Of a DNA stretch of 55,631 nt, positions 40,859 to 50,030 are shown piece after piece (position 1 is the first letter of the stretch; every line of letters begins with the position of its first letter). Origin of the DNA: CAZTAO01 sp964611645 (GTDB lineage: Bacteria > Armatimonadota > UBA5829); assembly GCA_964611645.1 (NCBI GenBank), contig CAZTAO010000031.1, positions 1-55,631 on the forward strand, written 5' to 3'. The position numbers were made by a program, and so were the translations under genes. A model generated the notes under the pieces. The model worked only from the letters and a program-made list of their open reading frames with translations, did not search any database and had not been told where the DNA came from.

Positions 40859-42109
40859 CTACTTCTTTTCCTTCGGCATAACCGCGTACGCCCTCATTGC
40901 CGCCTGAATCTCAGTCTTGTTGGGGCGGTCATCTATGTAGTCGGCTTCCCAGAATAGGACATTCCTGCAGCCTTGGGTTACGGCTGTGTCGGCGTAGTTG
41001 TTGAAGTCGGCGACGTCGTAGGGCACCCAGCCGAACAGCCATGTCGCTGCTTTCCCGTCCAGTTCACTCCTCATGTACTTGGTGGCCTTAGCCTTGTCTC
41101 CGCCCTCCAGATAATACCCGGCGGCGATAGCTCCCTCGATGAGCTTCTCCTTGGCCCACGTCGGCACATCAAGCAGGCCACCCCTGAGGTTGCCGTTGAT
41201 CTTGATCTTGTCGCCCCGATATGCCCACGGGTGGTACCCCATCACGATCAGCGGTATGCCGTGAGACTTGGTCAACCTGTGCGCCTGCCTCATGAACTGG
41301 GTAATCGGCTGCGAGCGATACTTCACCCAGCGCTCGTCCGAGTTGGGGATGGTCTGGGGGTCTATGCCGTATTCCTTCTTGAATCCCGTTACCAGCGGCT
41401 CTTCGTAGCCATAGTCCGCAACGCCCTCATCGTCCGTCTGCTTCACAAACTTGGCGTCGCCGGTCCTGATCCAGTCCAGAAACACCCCGTCGACATCGTA
41501 GTTGTCCAGAATCTCCTTGACGATGCTCAGCTTATACTGCCGCACATTCGGGAATGCAAAACTCTGCTGTGTGGCGTAGAACGTGCCGTCGCGCTTGCGC
41601 CACAGGCTCTCCGGATGCTCCCTGGTGAACTTGCTGGGGATGCCGCCGCCGTGGTCGTCCTCGTTGATGGATATCCACGCGTATATCTTGATGCCGATCT
41701 TGTGGCCGTAGGAAACGGCCTCTTTGAGGCTGTCGAACTGGTTGTAGTTGGGCACAGCCGGGTTGAGCGGGGTCCAGTAAGCCGATTCGGGCTGGCCCTG
41801 GGGGTAGCACTGCGGAACAAGGAACTTGCTCTTATACAACGCGCGTCCGCCGTCCATACACCGCCAGTGGATGATCGACCAGCCGGAGGCCTTGCAGGTG
41901 TCCAGCATATGGCGAACGCCCTCCGGTCCCCAGACTACCCCCTCGACCTTGCCCGCTTTGCCCATCCAGTCGGAATGGGTCAGAGGCGCGCTGAGGATGA
42001 GAATTCCCTGGGGTTCCTGAGGCGCCGATGCCACGGGGGCTCCTGCAAAAGTAGTACATGCGGCGAGAATAACGCCCACGATACAGACTGCGATCCATTG
42101 TTTGTTCAT
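40859..42109 (-). CDS. GHL10-like glycoside hydrolase-type lipoprotein
   Basis: 416 aa. The signal segment NKQWIAVCIVGVILAAC ends in a lipobox-like LAAC, so it may be lipid-anchored. The body is a TIM barrel resembling the GHL10/DUF187 type: IIHWRCMDGGRALYKS, KIYAWISINEDDHGG, NYDVDGVFLDWIRTGD (catalytic-type Asp) and PLIVMGYHPWAYRG. The start is ATG 42109, with AAAGGATG upstream; M1 at 42121 is possible. The glycan target is unknown. Confidence 0.78.
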   Translation of the reverse strand: MNKQWIAVCIVGVILAACTTFAGAPVASAPQEPQGILILSAPLTHSDWMGKAGKVEGVVWGPEGVRHMLDTCKASGWSIIHWRCMDGGRALYKSKFLVPQCYPQGQPESAYWTPLNPAVPNYNQFDSLKEAVSYGHKIGIKIYAWISINEDDHGGGIPSKFTREHPESLWRKRDGTFYATQQSFAFPNVRQYKLSIVKEILDNYDVDGVFLDWIRTGDAKFVKQTDDEGVADYGYEEPLVTGFKKEYGIDPQTIPNSDERWVKYRSQPITQFMRQAHRLTKSHGIPLIVMGYHPWAYRGDKIKINGNLRGGLLDVPTWAKEKLIEGAIAAGYYLEGGDKAKATKYMRSELDGKAATWLFGWVPYDVADFNNYADTAVTQGCRNVLFWEADYIDDRPNKTEIQAAMRAYAVMPKEKK

Positions 42110-42241
42110 AGTGCAGCACATCCTTTCGGTGGTTACAGAGACGGCAGTGGCTCAAGCACACCAACTGCAAGTCCAAGTATAGTCCCGACCGCGGGCCTTG
42201 CGCAAGCCGGAACAGCTTACTCGCAGGGCGCTATGGGTAAG

Positions 42242-42250
42242 TGGTATAAT
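42242..42250 (+). promoter_or_regulatory. Extended -10 promoter of the DUF1015 operon
   Basis: TGGTATAAT (TATAAT at 42245-42250). No clear -35. The leader is about 35 nt, with GGAGAGAAGCCA before the TTG start. Confidence 0.5.
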
Positions 42251-42291
42251 GTTGCGTTCTTTGAAACTAATCGCCCTACGGAGAGAAGCCA

Positions 42292-43551
42292 TTGGCAGTC
42301 GTCGCGCCTTTTCGCGGTATCAGATACAACCAGGGGTCGGTGTCGCTGGACGATGTGACCTGTCCGCCCTACGACGTCATATCCCCCGAAGATGTGGTCT
42401 ACTATCACCAGAAGCACCCATGCAACTTCGTGCGGCTGATTCTGGGTATTGAACAGGATACCGATACTCCCGAGAGCAACCGCCACACCCGCGCTGCCGC
42501 GTGGTTGAAGAGTTGGCGGGAGGATGGCACCCTCCAGCAGGACCCCAAGCCCGCGATCTACCTCTACAGGCAGCAGTTCGACCGGGACGGGCAGCCTATG
42601 GATATCACGGGGCTGATCTGCGCGGTGAAGCTGGCGGAGTACTCGGAAGGCATAATCCTGCCTCACGAGAACACCCTGGCCAGGCCCAAGTCACACCTTG
42701 GGGGTCTCATCAGAAAGACCAGGGCGAACCTCGACTGTGTGTACGGCGTGTACGATGGCGCAAGCCACAGCGTTGAGAGGCTGACCGAGTGCGCGATGAC
42801 CCAGCCGCCGTTGTGTGAGACGGTGGACAAAGACGGGGTACGCCACACCATTTGGGCAATAAATGAAGAGGCATCCGCAGCCGCGATATCTGAGTTCTTC
42901 TCAGACAAACAGATCGCCATCGCGGACGGCCACCACAGGTACGAGACCGCGCTCGCCTACCGCAACGAGGTAAAGGGCACTCCTTCGGAGCCGGGTTCCG
43001 ATTACGTTCTGATGACCCTGGTCAACGTTCGCGAGCCTGATCTCACGGTTCTGCCTACCCATCGGCTTGTGAAGGTTGATGACGCAGATATATTAGAGAG
43101 CCTGCCGGAAAGACTGGGCGACCTCTTCGAGGTTCGGAAGTCCTCCCCGGAGAGCGTGATAGATGACAAGACAGCCGCAGATGCCATTGGTATCGTGACC
43201 GCCGAAGGCGCGTGGACCGCAAAGCCAACGGCCAGATGCTTTGAGCTTCTCGAGGGTTCAGAAGCGTCTCGCGAACTGGAGCTCAATGTACTTCACAGGC
43301 TGATATTTGAGAGGGTTCTGGGGGTGGATGTGCGAAATCCGGAGTCCCAGGGCCAGGTTCGATACACAAGAGACCCGGCAGAGGCGATAGGCTGTGTGGC
43401 CGGCGGCGAGTTTGATGTCGCATTCCTCACCAACAACATTCCCGTGAAAACCATCCTCGATGTGGCTGCGGCGGGGGAGCGTATGCCCCAAAAGGCCACG
43501 TATTTCTACCCGAAGCTCATCAGCGGTATGGTTTTTCGGACTATGGACTGA
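42292..43551 (+). CDS. DUF1015 family protein
   Basis: 419 aa, normal family length. The N-terminal VAPFRGIRYN and CPPYDVISPEDV and the central IADGHHRYETALAYRNE are the conserved blocks of DUF1015. The HHRYE motif sits in a Rossmann-like region and suggests an enzyme, but no reaction is known to me. TTG start. The next gene begins 4 bases after its stop. Confidence 0.9.
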   Translation: MAVVAPFRGIRYNQGSVSLDDVTCPPYDVISPEDVVYYHQKHPCNFVRLILGIEQDTDTPESNRHTRAAAWLKSWREDGTLQQDPKPAIYLYRQQFDRDGQPMDITGLICAVKLAEYSEGIILPHENTLARPKSHLGGLIRKTRANLDCVYGVYDGASHSVERLTECAMTQPPLCETVDKDGVRHTIWAINEEASAAAISEFFSDKQIAIADGHHRYETALAYRNEVKGTPSEPGSDYVLMTLVNVREPDLTVLPTHRLVKVDDADILESLPERLGDLFEVRKSSPESVIDDKTAADAIGIVTAEGAWTAKPTARCFELLEGSEASRELELNVLHRLIFERVLGVDVRNPESQGQVRYTRDPAEAIGCVAGGEFDVAFLTNNIPVKTILDVAAAGERMPQKATYFYPKLISGMVFRTMD

Positions 43552-43555
43552 TATA

Positions 43556-45535
43556 TTGAAGATCGGTTATTTGCCACCGACCGCCGTGACCAGGTTTGCC
43601 ACCGGCAACGAATGGGTGTCGCTGCCGGGTGTACGGGTTACGGATGGCGGGTTGGAGGAGCTGGGGTTTGTTCACGAAGGACTGCGTGGGTGCATTGCCC
43701 TGCGCGGAACCGAAGAGACCCCCTTGCTTTGCCCAAGCGTCAGGATCGGTAGACGAGAAATCCTGCACAACCACACGCGCAACTCCCTTGCCTCCTACTG
43801 GATGCCGCAGATATCGGGCGAGTCGCTGGAACTCAAGGCCTCCGCCACGGTATTTGCGCCTTTGGGGAAGAAGGGTTTTGTGTGGCTGCTGGAGGTCCAG
43901 AACATCTCCGAGCTTCCCGTGACGCCTACCCTCGGCTGGCTTGGCTGCTGGAATGATACCGTGCTGGCTGTGGGCAAGGTCCAGCCCCTGAGAGGCGCTC
44001 AGCGAATCTACAAAAGCGGCGCGGACGACCAGGGCTTGACCCTGGAGTTTCTCCACCAGGCTCCCACCTTCGCGGTCAGTATGGTCTCCGACCATAACCT
44101 CGCCATCACGCTCCCCGGAGCGGCCGATGCAAGCTCTTTGCCCAGCGGCCAGATGTCGCTGGACAGCGCCCTCCCAAGGCCGTTGTGCTTCGAGATGAGC
44201 AAGTCGTTGACCCTTGCGCCGAATGAGAGTGTGGCGGTTGCTCTATACGTGGGTGTAGGGTTGGAGGAGGTCAGCGCATCTTCAGTGGCCAGGAATTTGC
44301 AGATGTCGGGCGCACAGAGGCTGTGCGAATCCCTTGAAGAATGGCTCGACAGCCACTCATTCGACCACCGCGATGAGCACCTCAAGTATCTCCTGAACGT
44401 GAACTCTTTCTACGCGTTCTTCTACTCCCAGGCCTGCGCGATCGACACCGAGGCTGAAGTAGCGCTCAGTGGTCGCAGTACCAGGGGAGGAAGCTCAGGC
44501 CTGTATCGAGACCGCGACGCCATGCGAAGGTCATTGCCGGCTGTGATGGCGCTCAGTTGGGAGCGGGCGAGAAGCCTTCTCATCTACGGGTTCGAGAGGC
44601 AGTCTCGGAATGTAGGGCTTTCCTCGAGGTTCATGAGCGGGGTGTCCCGCGAAGCCGGAATCGAGTTGGACCAGGTGTGCGCGCCGGTTCGGGCGTTGCA
44701 TTCCTATGTGGGGACCACCGGCGATGCATCCATACTGTTTGAGCCGAAAGTGCAGAGTGGGTTGAACACCATCGAACATGTCCTGGCTTCACTTCGTCAC
44801 CAGACCGCCCCACTCTTTCGCACCGCTTTCCTGCCTTCAGACGAACCCGCGCGATATCCGTACGTGTGTTTTCCCAATGTTCTGGTGTGGCGTATTCTTA
44901 CCGACCTTAGCTGGCTCTACAAGCGCATCCACGACCTGGACCGCGCGGAGGAGACAGTTACCCTGGCAGCACAGGTCAAACAGGCGATATGGGACAACTT
45001 CGTGGTAAGCGGGCCGCTGGGCAGGATGTTTGCCTACACCGTTGACCTCGAGGGCAATTACGAACTGCAGGACGAACCGGCGGGGAGCCTGGTGCTGCTG
45101 TCTACTCTGGATTTCTGCCTGGCGAGTGACAGGGTCTACAAGAACACGGTTGCGTGGATTCACAGCACCCACAATCCCCGAAGCAGCCAACTGGCAGAGG
45201 TGGGCAGCGTTCCCAAAGGCTCCGAAGAGCATCTGTCTGTCTTGGCGGCTATCAACAGCCTGCTCACCGCCCGCAAGGAAGAGGCTTTGGCCTTCCTGCG
45301 CAGGATCTCCATGGACAGTGGATTGGCGTGCGAGTATGTGGACGGTGTCGAGGGCACGGCTGTAAGCGGGGTGGGCCTGGCCGCCTGCTCGGCTTATATG
45401 GCAACCGGTCTGCGGGCCGCGCTCAATGCAGTCCCTCCCAAAGCCCCCAACGCAGCACATGATATGCGCCCGGAAGCCAGACTATTCGACCGTAAGCGGA
45501 GTCCGGTGGGCAGTCGTTTCCATTCGCAGAGCTAG
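43556..45535 (+). CDS. Six-hairpin (alpha/alpha barrel) glycosidase-like protein
   Basis: 659 aa from TTG 43556; the open frame runs back to 43460 inside DUF1015 but those residues are not credible. A beta-rich N-terminal domain (1-260) precedes an alpha/alpha toroid (270-640) with SGLYRDRDAMRRSLPAVMAL and YPYVCFPNVLVWRILTDLSW, the kind of blocks seen in GH15/GH125-like and glycogen-debranching families. No signal peptide, so cytoplasmic. It is tightly coupled to DUF1015, which suggests a joint role. The catalytic acids are not identified. Confidence 0.68.
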   Translation: MKIGYLPPTAVTRFATGNEWVSLPGVRVTDGGLEELGFVHEGLRGCIALRGTEETPLLCPSVRIGRREILHNHTRNSLASYWMPQISGESLELKASATVFAPLGKKGFVWLLEVQNISELPVTPTLGWLGCWNDTVLAVGKVQPLRGAQRIYKSGADDQGLTLEFLHQAPTFAVSMVSDHNLAITLPGAADASSLPSGQMSLDSALPRPLCFEMSKSLTLAPNESVAVALYVGVGLEEVSASSVARNLQMSGAQRLCESLEEWLDSHSFDHRDEHLKYLLNVNSFYAFFYSQACAIDTEAEVALSGRSTRGGSSGLYRDRDAMRRSLPAVMALSWERARSLLIYGFERQSRNVGLSSRFMSGVSREAGIELDQVCAPVRALHSYVGTTGDASILFEPKVQSGLNTIEHVLASLRHQTAPLFRTAFLPSDEPARYPYVCFPNVLVWRILTDLSWLYKRIHDLDRAEETVTLAAQVKQAIWDNFVVSGPLGRMFAYTVDLEGNYELQDEPAGSLVLLSTLDFCLASDRVYKNTVAWIHSTHNPRSSQLAEVGSVPKGSEEHLSVLAAINSLLTARKEEALAFLRRISMDSGLACEYVDGVEGTAVSGVGLAACSAYMATGLRAALNAVPPKAPNAAHDMRPEARLFDRKRSPVGSRFHSQS

Positions 45536-45550
45536 CCGCGGTACAAAGAA

Positions 45551-45578
45551 GACAGGCGAAGCAATTGCCCCGCCTGTC
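45551..45578. terminator. Hairpin between the glycosidase-like gene and DUF5679
   Basis: GACAGGCG (45551-45558) and CGCCTGTC (45571-45578) form an 8-bp stem with a 12-nt loop, 15 bases past the upstream stop. It could end transcripts from either side. There is no U-run. Confidence 0.45.
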
Positions 45579-45650
45579 CCAGTATTACCTTACCGCGCAA
45601 AGCGCGACACCGTGTGTGTCGGCTTCGACGGCGCAACCGTGGAGTCTACG

Positions 45651-45794
45651 CTAGGCGGACTTCCCGATTTTGAACATAGTAGTGCCGCAGGTCGGGCACG
45701 CGCCCTTGGTTGCGGGCTTGCCGTTCTTCATCGTGACTCCCTTGGCGTCCTTCATCTCTTTCTTAGATCTGCACTTAACGCAATAGCCTTCCAT
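45651..45794 (-). CDS. DUF5679 small zinc-ribbon protein
   Basis: 47 aa: begins MEGYCVKCRSKKEMKDAK, then VTMKNGKPATKGACPTCG and ends TTMFKIGKSA. Two CxxC pairs (CVKC and CPTC) make a zinc ribbon, and the sequence fits the DUF5679 consensus almost throughout. GGTG lies 8 nt before the ATG. Similar tiny proteins occur in Chloroflexi and Actinobacteria. Role unknown. Confidence 0.85.
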   Translation of the reverse strand: MEGYCVKCRSKKEMKDAKGVTMKNGKPATKGACPTCGTTMFKIGKSA

Positions 45795-46121
45795 GTAGTA
45801 GTCACCATCCTTTCTGCGCAGTGGTATGAGTAAATTCCGTTACACGTCCTAGCTTCAACACGCGCTCCTATATATCCTTCTTGGGTTTTGGAATTTTGAG
45901 CGTAAATGGCCTCCGACCCAGTCGTGGCCCCAAATTGGCTCCGCCGGCCTCCGGACATTTCACAATTCCCGCTGACCAGGATAACCAAGCTTTAGCCAGA
46001 GCAGCGTTTTAGTGTGGCGCCCACAAGGCAATGGGCGTGGGGGGCTGTTTTGCTACTTGGCGGCCTGCAGACTTGCGCACTGAGTTGCTTGCCGTTGTCT
46101 ACTTGCCGCTCAGAAGCCAAA
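45795..46121. other. Gene-free stretch between DUF5679 and rpmE
   Basis: No credible ORF or RNA gene. There is one hairpin (CGCCCA, about nine bases, TGGGCG, near 46018-46038) and a lower-GC section at 45840-45900. The DUF5679 promoter must lie here, but I could not place it. Confidence 0.5.
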
Positions 46122-46151
46122 CTGGACTACCTGAGAACACTGTGGTATAAT
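46122..46151 (+). promoter_or_regulatory. Extended -10 promoter of rpmE
   Basis: CTGGAC (46122-46127), an 18-nt spacer and TATAAT (46146-46151) preceded by GTGG. The third use of GTGGTATAAT in the window. Confidence 0.55.
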
Positions 46152-46195
46152 TTACGAACTAGAATAGGTCGTTGAACCAACTGGAAGGTATACTC

Positions 46196-46411
46196 GTGAA
46201 AGAAGGAATACATCCGAAGTACGTTAACGCCAAAGTGACCTGCGCCTGTGGCAATAGCTTTGAGACCAGGTCGACCGCCGGCGATATCAGGCTTGATATT
46301 TGCTCGAACTGCCATCCGTTCTATACCGGTAAGCAGAAGATTCTGGACGCCGAAGGCCGCGTGGAGAAATTCCTCTCCAAATACGGAATGAAGAAAACCG
46401 ACCAGGAATAG
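46196..46411 (+). CDS. rpmE: 50S ribosomal protein L31
   Basis: 71 aa from GTG 46196, with GGAAGG about 7 nt upstream. VKEGIHPKYVNAKVTCACGN, then LDICSNCHPFYTGKQKILD and GRVEKFLSKYG are L31. The cysteines (CAC and CSNC) are those of the zinc-binding C+ form, although the first pair is CAC rather than CxxC. It is followed by DUF1385 and prfA, as in many Firmicutes and Chloroflexi. Confidence 0.96.
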   Translation: MKEGIHPKYVNAKVTCACGNSFETRSTAGDIRLDICSNCHPFYTGKQKILDAEGRVEKFLSKYGMKKTDQE

Positions 46412-46434
46412 CAAACCCATATTCGCATCACCGG

Positions 46435-46483
46435 GGAAGCGCTTCGCGGCAACTCAGATTCCGTAAGCGCTTCCTTTAGTTTT
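46435..46483 (+). terminator. Rho-independent terminator or attenuator after rpmE
   Basis: GGAAGCGCTT (46435-46444) and AAGCGCTTCC (46465-46474) form a perfect 10-bp stem over a 20-nt loop, followed by TTTAGTTTT. It lies 28 bases before the DUF1385 gene, so it may only attenuate. Confidence 0.7.
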
Positions 46484-46511
46484 GCCGGAAGCAAAAAGAG
46501 GACCAGCAAAT

Positions 46512-47477
46512 ATGCCGGAATGCCCTAAGAACGCTCACCACTACGGCGGCCAGGCGGTCATCGAAGGCGTAATGATGCGTGGACCGCAGGACTTCGCCGT
46601 GTGCGTGCGAAAGACCGACGGCCAGATGGTGACCACCGTGGAAGATGTCGAGTCCACCATGGGCAAGCTCAAATGGCTGAACAGGCCATTCCTGCGCGGG
46701 ACTTTCGCCCTCATCGATTCCCTCTACCTCGGTATCAAGGCGCTGAAGTTCGCCGCGGGAGTAGCTGTGGAGGACGCCACGGCAGCCGAAAACGGCGAGC
46801 CTGTCTCCGCCAAGCAGGGCAAGGTCAATGACGTTGTGGTCGGTTCGACCATGATCATCGGTCTGCTGCTGGGCGTCGCCATCTTCTTCTTTGTCCCCAT
46901 ACTGCTCACCAAGCTCGTCTTTGGCTGGAACAGCGCGTTGTCCGAGGTGTCGAATCTGGCTCGAACCCTGGTGGAAGGCTGCATCAAGATAGCGCTGTTT
47001 GTGGCGTATGTGCTGGCGGTGTCGATGCTCAAGGATATCCGCCGGGTGTTCCAATACCACGGCGCAGAGCACAAGACCATCAATGCATACGAGGCCGGCG
47101 CGCCGATGACAGTCGAAAGCGTCAACAGCTACACCAAGGAACACGTTCGCTGCGGGACAAGTTTCATTTTCGTGGTACTGATCACCAGCATAGTGGTGTT
47201 TACTTTCCTCCCGTGGGACAATCTATGGATGAGGTTTGGCCTCAAAATGCTGCTGCTGCCATTGGTGGCTGGGATCGCGTATGAAGTGATCAAGTTCGCG
47301 GGAAACCACAAGGACTCGGCGTTCTCCAGGCTGCTGGTGTTGCCGGGACTGTTGATGCAGCGGATCACCACACGGGAACCCGAACCCGAAATGATAGAAG
47401 TCGCGATAAAGAGTCTGGAATGCGTGTTGAAGGCCGAATGTGACCGACAGCAGGCCGAGCCGGAGCAGGTACAGTAA
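46512..47477 (+). CDS. DUF1385 membrane protein
   Basis: 321 aa. The start HHYGGQAVIEGVMMRGPQ is the DUF1385 signature; RVFQYHGAEHKTINAYE and HVRCGTSFIFVVL are its other conserved blocks. At least four hydrophobic segments are visible (VVVGSTMIIGLLLGVAIFFF, IALFVAYVLAVSML, FIFVVLITSIVVFTFL, MLLLPLVAGIAYEVI). Function unknown; it is regularly found between rpmE and prfA. ATG 46512 with AGAGGA upstream. Confidence 0.93.
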   Translation: MPECPKNAHHYGGQAVIEGVMMRGPQDFAVCVRKTDGQMVTTVEDVESTMGKLKWLNRPFLRGTFALIDSLYLGIKALKFAAGVAVEDATAAENGEPVSAKQGKVNDVVVGSTMIIGLLLGVAIFFFVPILLTKLVFGWNSALSEVSNLARTLVEGCIKIALFVAYVLAVSMLKDIRRVFQYHGAEHKTINAYEAGAPMTVESVNSYTKEHVRCGTSFIFVVLITSIVVFTFLPWDNLWMRFGLKMLLLPLVAGIAYEVIKFAGNHKDSAFSRLLVLPGLLMQRITTREPEPEMIEVAIKSLECVLKAECDRQQAEPEQVQ

Positions 47478-47478
47478 G

Positions 47479-48546
47479 TTGTTTGAGAAACTAGAAGAAG
47501 TAGAACAAAAATATGTCGAGCTTGAGAACAAGCTCGCCGATCCTGATATAGTAAAAGACCCCAAGGACTTCCAGAAGGTCGCCAAGGCGCATTCGAGCCT
47601 TGCGGACGTTGTCAACAAGTGGCGCGAGTACAAGAACGTACGCCAGCAGCATAACGATATCGGCGAAATGCTGGACGGCAGGCTGGAAGAGGACTTCCGC
47701 GAAGTCGCACAGCAGGAGTTCAATGACCTCAAAGAGCAGATGCTTGCCCTTGAGGAAGACCTCCGAGTTATGCTGCTCCCCCATGACCCAAACGACGAGA
47801 AGGATGTAATTGTCGAAGTCAGAGCTGGGACCGGCGGCGACGAGGCCTGCCTCTTTGCTGCCGATCTGCTGAGAATGTACACCCGATTCGCCGAGCGGAT
47901 GGGGTGGCAGTCGGAGCTTATGACCACCGTGGAAAGCGGAGTCGGCGGTTACAGCCGCGCGGTGCTGGGCATCAAAGGCAAGGGCAAAGGCGCTTACAGC
48001 AGGCTGAAGTTCGAGGCCGGAGTCCACAGAGTCCAGCGAGTCCCGGCCACCGAATCCAGCGGGCGCACACACACCTCCGCCGCAACAGTCAGCGTGCTTC
48101 CCGAAGCGGATGAGGTCGATGTCCAGATCAACAATGACGACATCGAGATCGATACCTACCGCTCAGCGGGCGCGGGTGGGCAGAACGTCCAGAAGAATGA
48201 AACCGCCATCCGGATCACCCACAAGCCGTCCGGCATTGTGGTCACTTGCCAGGATGAGCGTTCCCAGTTCCAGAACAAGCTCAGGGCGATGGCGATGCTG
48301 CGGTCTCACCTCCTGGCAAGGGAGATCCAGGCCAAGCAGGACGAGAAGGACGCGGCCAAGCGATCGATGGTTGGCTCAGGTGACCGGAGTGAGAAGATCC
48401 GCACCTACAATTACCCGCAGAACAGGGTCACCGACCACCGCATAGAACACACAATCTACAGCCTGCAGACCTACATGGACGGCGACTTCCACGATATGAT
48501 CGACAGGCTGATAGCTGCGGACCAGGCAGCCAAACTGAGGGCCTAG
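47479..48546 (+). CDS. prfA: Peptide chain release factor 1
   Basis: 355 aa. The RF1-type anticodon tripeptide PAT occurs in HRVQRVPATESSGRTHTS, so it reads UAA/UAG; SAGAGGQNVQKNETAIRITH contains the GGQ catalytic loop. The start is TTG 47479, one base after the DUF1385 stop, with AGG about 9 nt upstream. This gives the usual RF1 length; GTG 47440 would overlap DUF1385 by 38 nt. The Gln of GGQ is the substrate of PrmC, encoded next. Confidence 0.95.
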   Translation: MFEKLEEVEQKYVELENKLADPDIVKDPKDFQKVAKAHSSLADVVNKWREYKNVRQQHNDIGEMLDGRLEEDFREVAQQEFNDLKEQMLALEEDLRVMLLPHDPNDEKDVIVEVRAGTGGDEACLFAADLLRMYTRFAERMGWQSELMTTVESGVGGYSRAVLGIKGKGKGAYSRLKFEAGVHRVQRVPATESSGRTHTSAATVSVLPEADEVDVQINNDDIEIDTYRSAGAGGQNVQKNETAIRITHKPSGIVVTCQDERSQFQNKLRAMAMLRSHLLAREIQAKQDEKDAAKRSMVGSGDRSEKIRTYNYPQNRVTDHRIEHTIYSLQTYMDGDFHDMIDRLIAADQAAKLRA

Positions 48547-48552
48547 ACTTCA

Positions 48553-49398
48553 ATGGCAGGCTCGGCCGGGGTATCTATACGAAATGCCATAAGCCTGCTT
48601 AGAGAAGCGGGCGTGGAGTCCCCACAGCACGAAGCCAGGCTGATCCTGGCCAAGTTGCTGGAGTTAACCGTCACCCGCCTCATCGCCCACCCCGAGACCC
48701 ATCTCTCCGGACCAGTCCAGGCAACGTACGACTCAATGATCCGTGACCGAGCGCGGCGCAAACCGCTGGCCTACATCCTCGGGGAGTGGGAGTTCTATGG
48801 CATGAACCTCACAATCACTCCGGATGTCCTCGTTCCAAGGCCTGAGACTGAGCTTCTGGTTGAAACCACAACATCAAGGCTCATCTACCCGAAACCATGC
48901 GTCGCGGACATCGGCACCGGCAGCGGAGCTATTGCCGTGGCTATCGCCGCGAGTCTTCCCTCTGTTCAAATAGTTGCCACGGATATATCTCCCAACGCTG
49001 TGCAGGTAGCAAGGGCAAATGCGGAGAAGTATAACTTTGCGGAGAGAATAGAGTTCCTGGAGGGAGACCTTCTGGAGCCGCTTCTCGGACGCGAGCCATT
49101 CGATGCAATAGTGTCCAACCCTCCTTATGTGCGACGCAGCGATCTGGTTAACCCTCAGCCGGAGCTTCTCTGGGAGCCCAAAGGGGCGCTGGATGGCGGC
49201 GAGGACGGTCTGGACATCTACCGCAGGCTTATCCCCGGGGCGTTTGAGATGATAAAGGAAACCGGCTTCACTGCTATGGAAGTCGGTATGGGCCAGGCGG
49301 ACGACGTCAGCCGCATCGCCCTAGGCTCCGGCTACAGCCGAACCGAGAAGCTTACCGACCTGGCAGGCATCGAAAGAGTGGTGGTGGCTTGGAAGTGA
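48553..49398 (+). CDS. prmC: Release factor glutamine methyltransferase
   Basis: 281 aa. Helical N-domain (1-75), LVPRPETELLVE, ADIGTGSGAIAVAIA (SAM) and VSNPPYVRRSDL with the NPPY catalytic motif that binds the Gln side chain. Methylates the GGQ glutamine of release factors. It follows prfA by 6 bases. The stop overlaps the next ATG as TGATG. Confidence 0.95.
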   Translation: MAGSAGVSIRNAISLLREAGVESPQHEARLILAKLLELTVTRLIAHPETHLSGPVQATYDSMIRDRARRKPLAYILGEWEFYGMNLTITPDVLVPRPETELLVETTTSRLIYPKPCVADIGTGSGAIAVAIAASLPSVQIVATDISPNAVQVARANAEKYNFAERIEFLEGDLLEPLLGREPFDAIVSNPPYVRRSDLVNPQPELLWEPKGALDGGEDGLDIYRRLIPGAFEMIKETGFTAMEVGMGQADDVSRIALGSGYSRTEKLTDLAGIERVVVAWK

Positions 49399-50030
49399 TG
49401 GCAACTGAAGCAGACTGCACACCCGTCTCATCCGCCATCGCTGCTGCTGCGGATGCTCTCAGGCGCGGTGGACTTGTCATCGTGCCTACCGAGACCGTCT
49501 ACGGGATAGCATGTCTGGCATCGGACGAGGCAGCCGTGAAGAGAGTGTACGAGGCCAAGGGCAGGGGATTCCACAACCCTTTGCCTGTTCAGATTCCAGG
49601 GCCCGACCTGCTGGGCGAGGTTGCGGCTGAGATTACCGAGGCGGCGAAACGGCTGGCTGAGCGCTTCTGGCCCGGACCGCTGACTTTGGTTGTCCGCCGG
49701 AACCCTGATCTGCCGGAAGTCCTGACAGCGGGCGGGGACACAGTCGCGGTCCGAATCCCGGACCACCCCGTTACCCTGGCTCTGCTTCAGGCAATCGGCG
49801 CGCCGCTGGCTGTTACAAGCGCGAATGTGTCGGGTGAGGCGCCGGCGATTACGTGTGAAGAAGCAGTGTCTGCCTTGGGATCGTGGGTGGAGGTTGCGCT
49901 GGATGGTGGCGATTGTCGGATCGGCGTCCCGTCTACTGTAGTTGATACCACCGGGTCCGAGGCCCGGATAGTCAGACAGGGCGCGATAAGCGCTCACGAT
50001 GTTACCCAGACTCTGGAGGAGTGTTGTTAG
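49398..50030 (+). CDS. L-threonylcarbamoyladenylate synthase (Sua5/YrdC/YwlC)
   Basis: 210 aa, YrdC domain without the Sua5 C-terminal domain. VIVPTETVYGIAC and EAKGRGFHNPLPVQI carry the substrate-binding residues; WPGPLTLVV and AVTSANVSGEAP are the other conserved blocks. It makes threonylcarbamoyl-AMP from Thr, bicarbonate and ATP for tRNA t6A. The ATG at 49398 overlaps the prmC stop; TTG 49389 is less likely. Confidence 0.94.
   Translation: MATEADCTPVSSAIAAAADALRRGGLVIVPTETVYGIACLASDEAAVKRVYEAKGRGFHNPLPVQIPGPDLLGEVAAEITEAAKRLAERFWPGPLTLVVRRNPDLPEVLTAGGDTVAVRIPDHPVTLALLQAIGAPLAVTSANVSGEAPAITCEEAVSALGSWVEVALDGGDCRIGVPSTVVDTTGSEARIVRQGAISAHDVTQTLEECC

Noticed and set aside
40973..42358. 461-codon plus frame opposite the GHL10-like gene
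   Set aside because: Antisense shadow that also runs into the DUF1015 start; composition typical of non-coding.
45795..46145. Possible 6S or tRNA-like RNA in the gap
   Set aside because: One short hairpin, but no TpsiC-type motif, no long bulged helix and no clear promoter.
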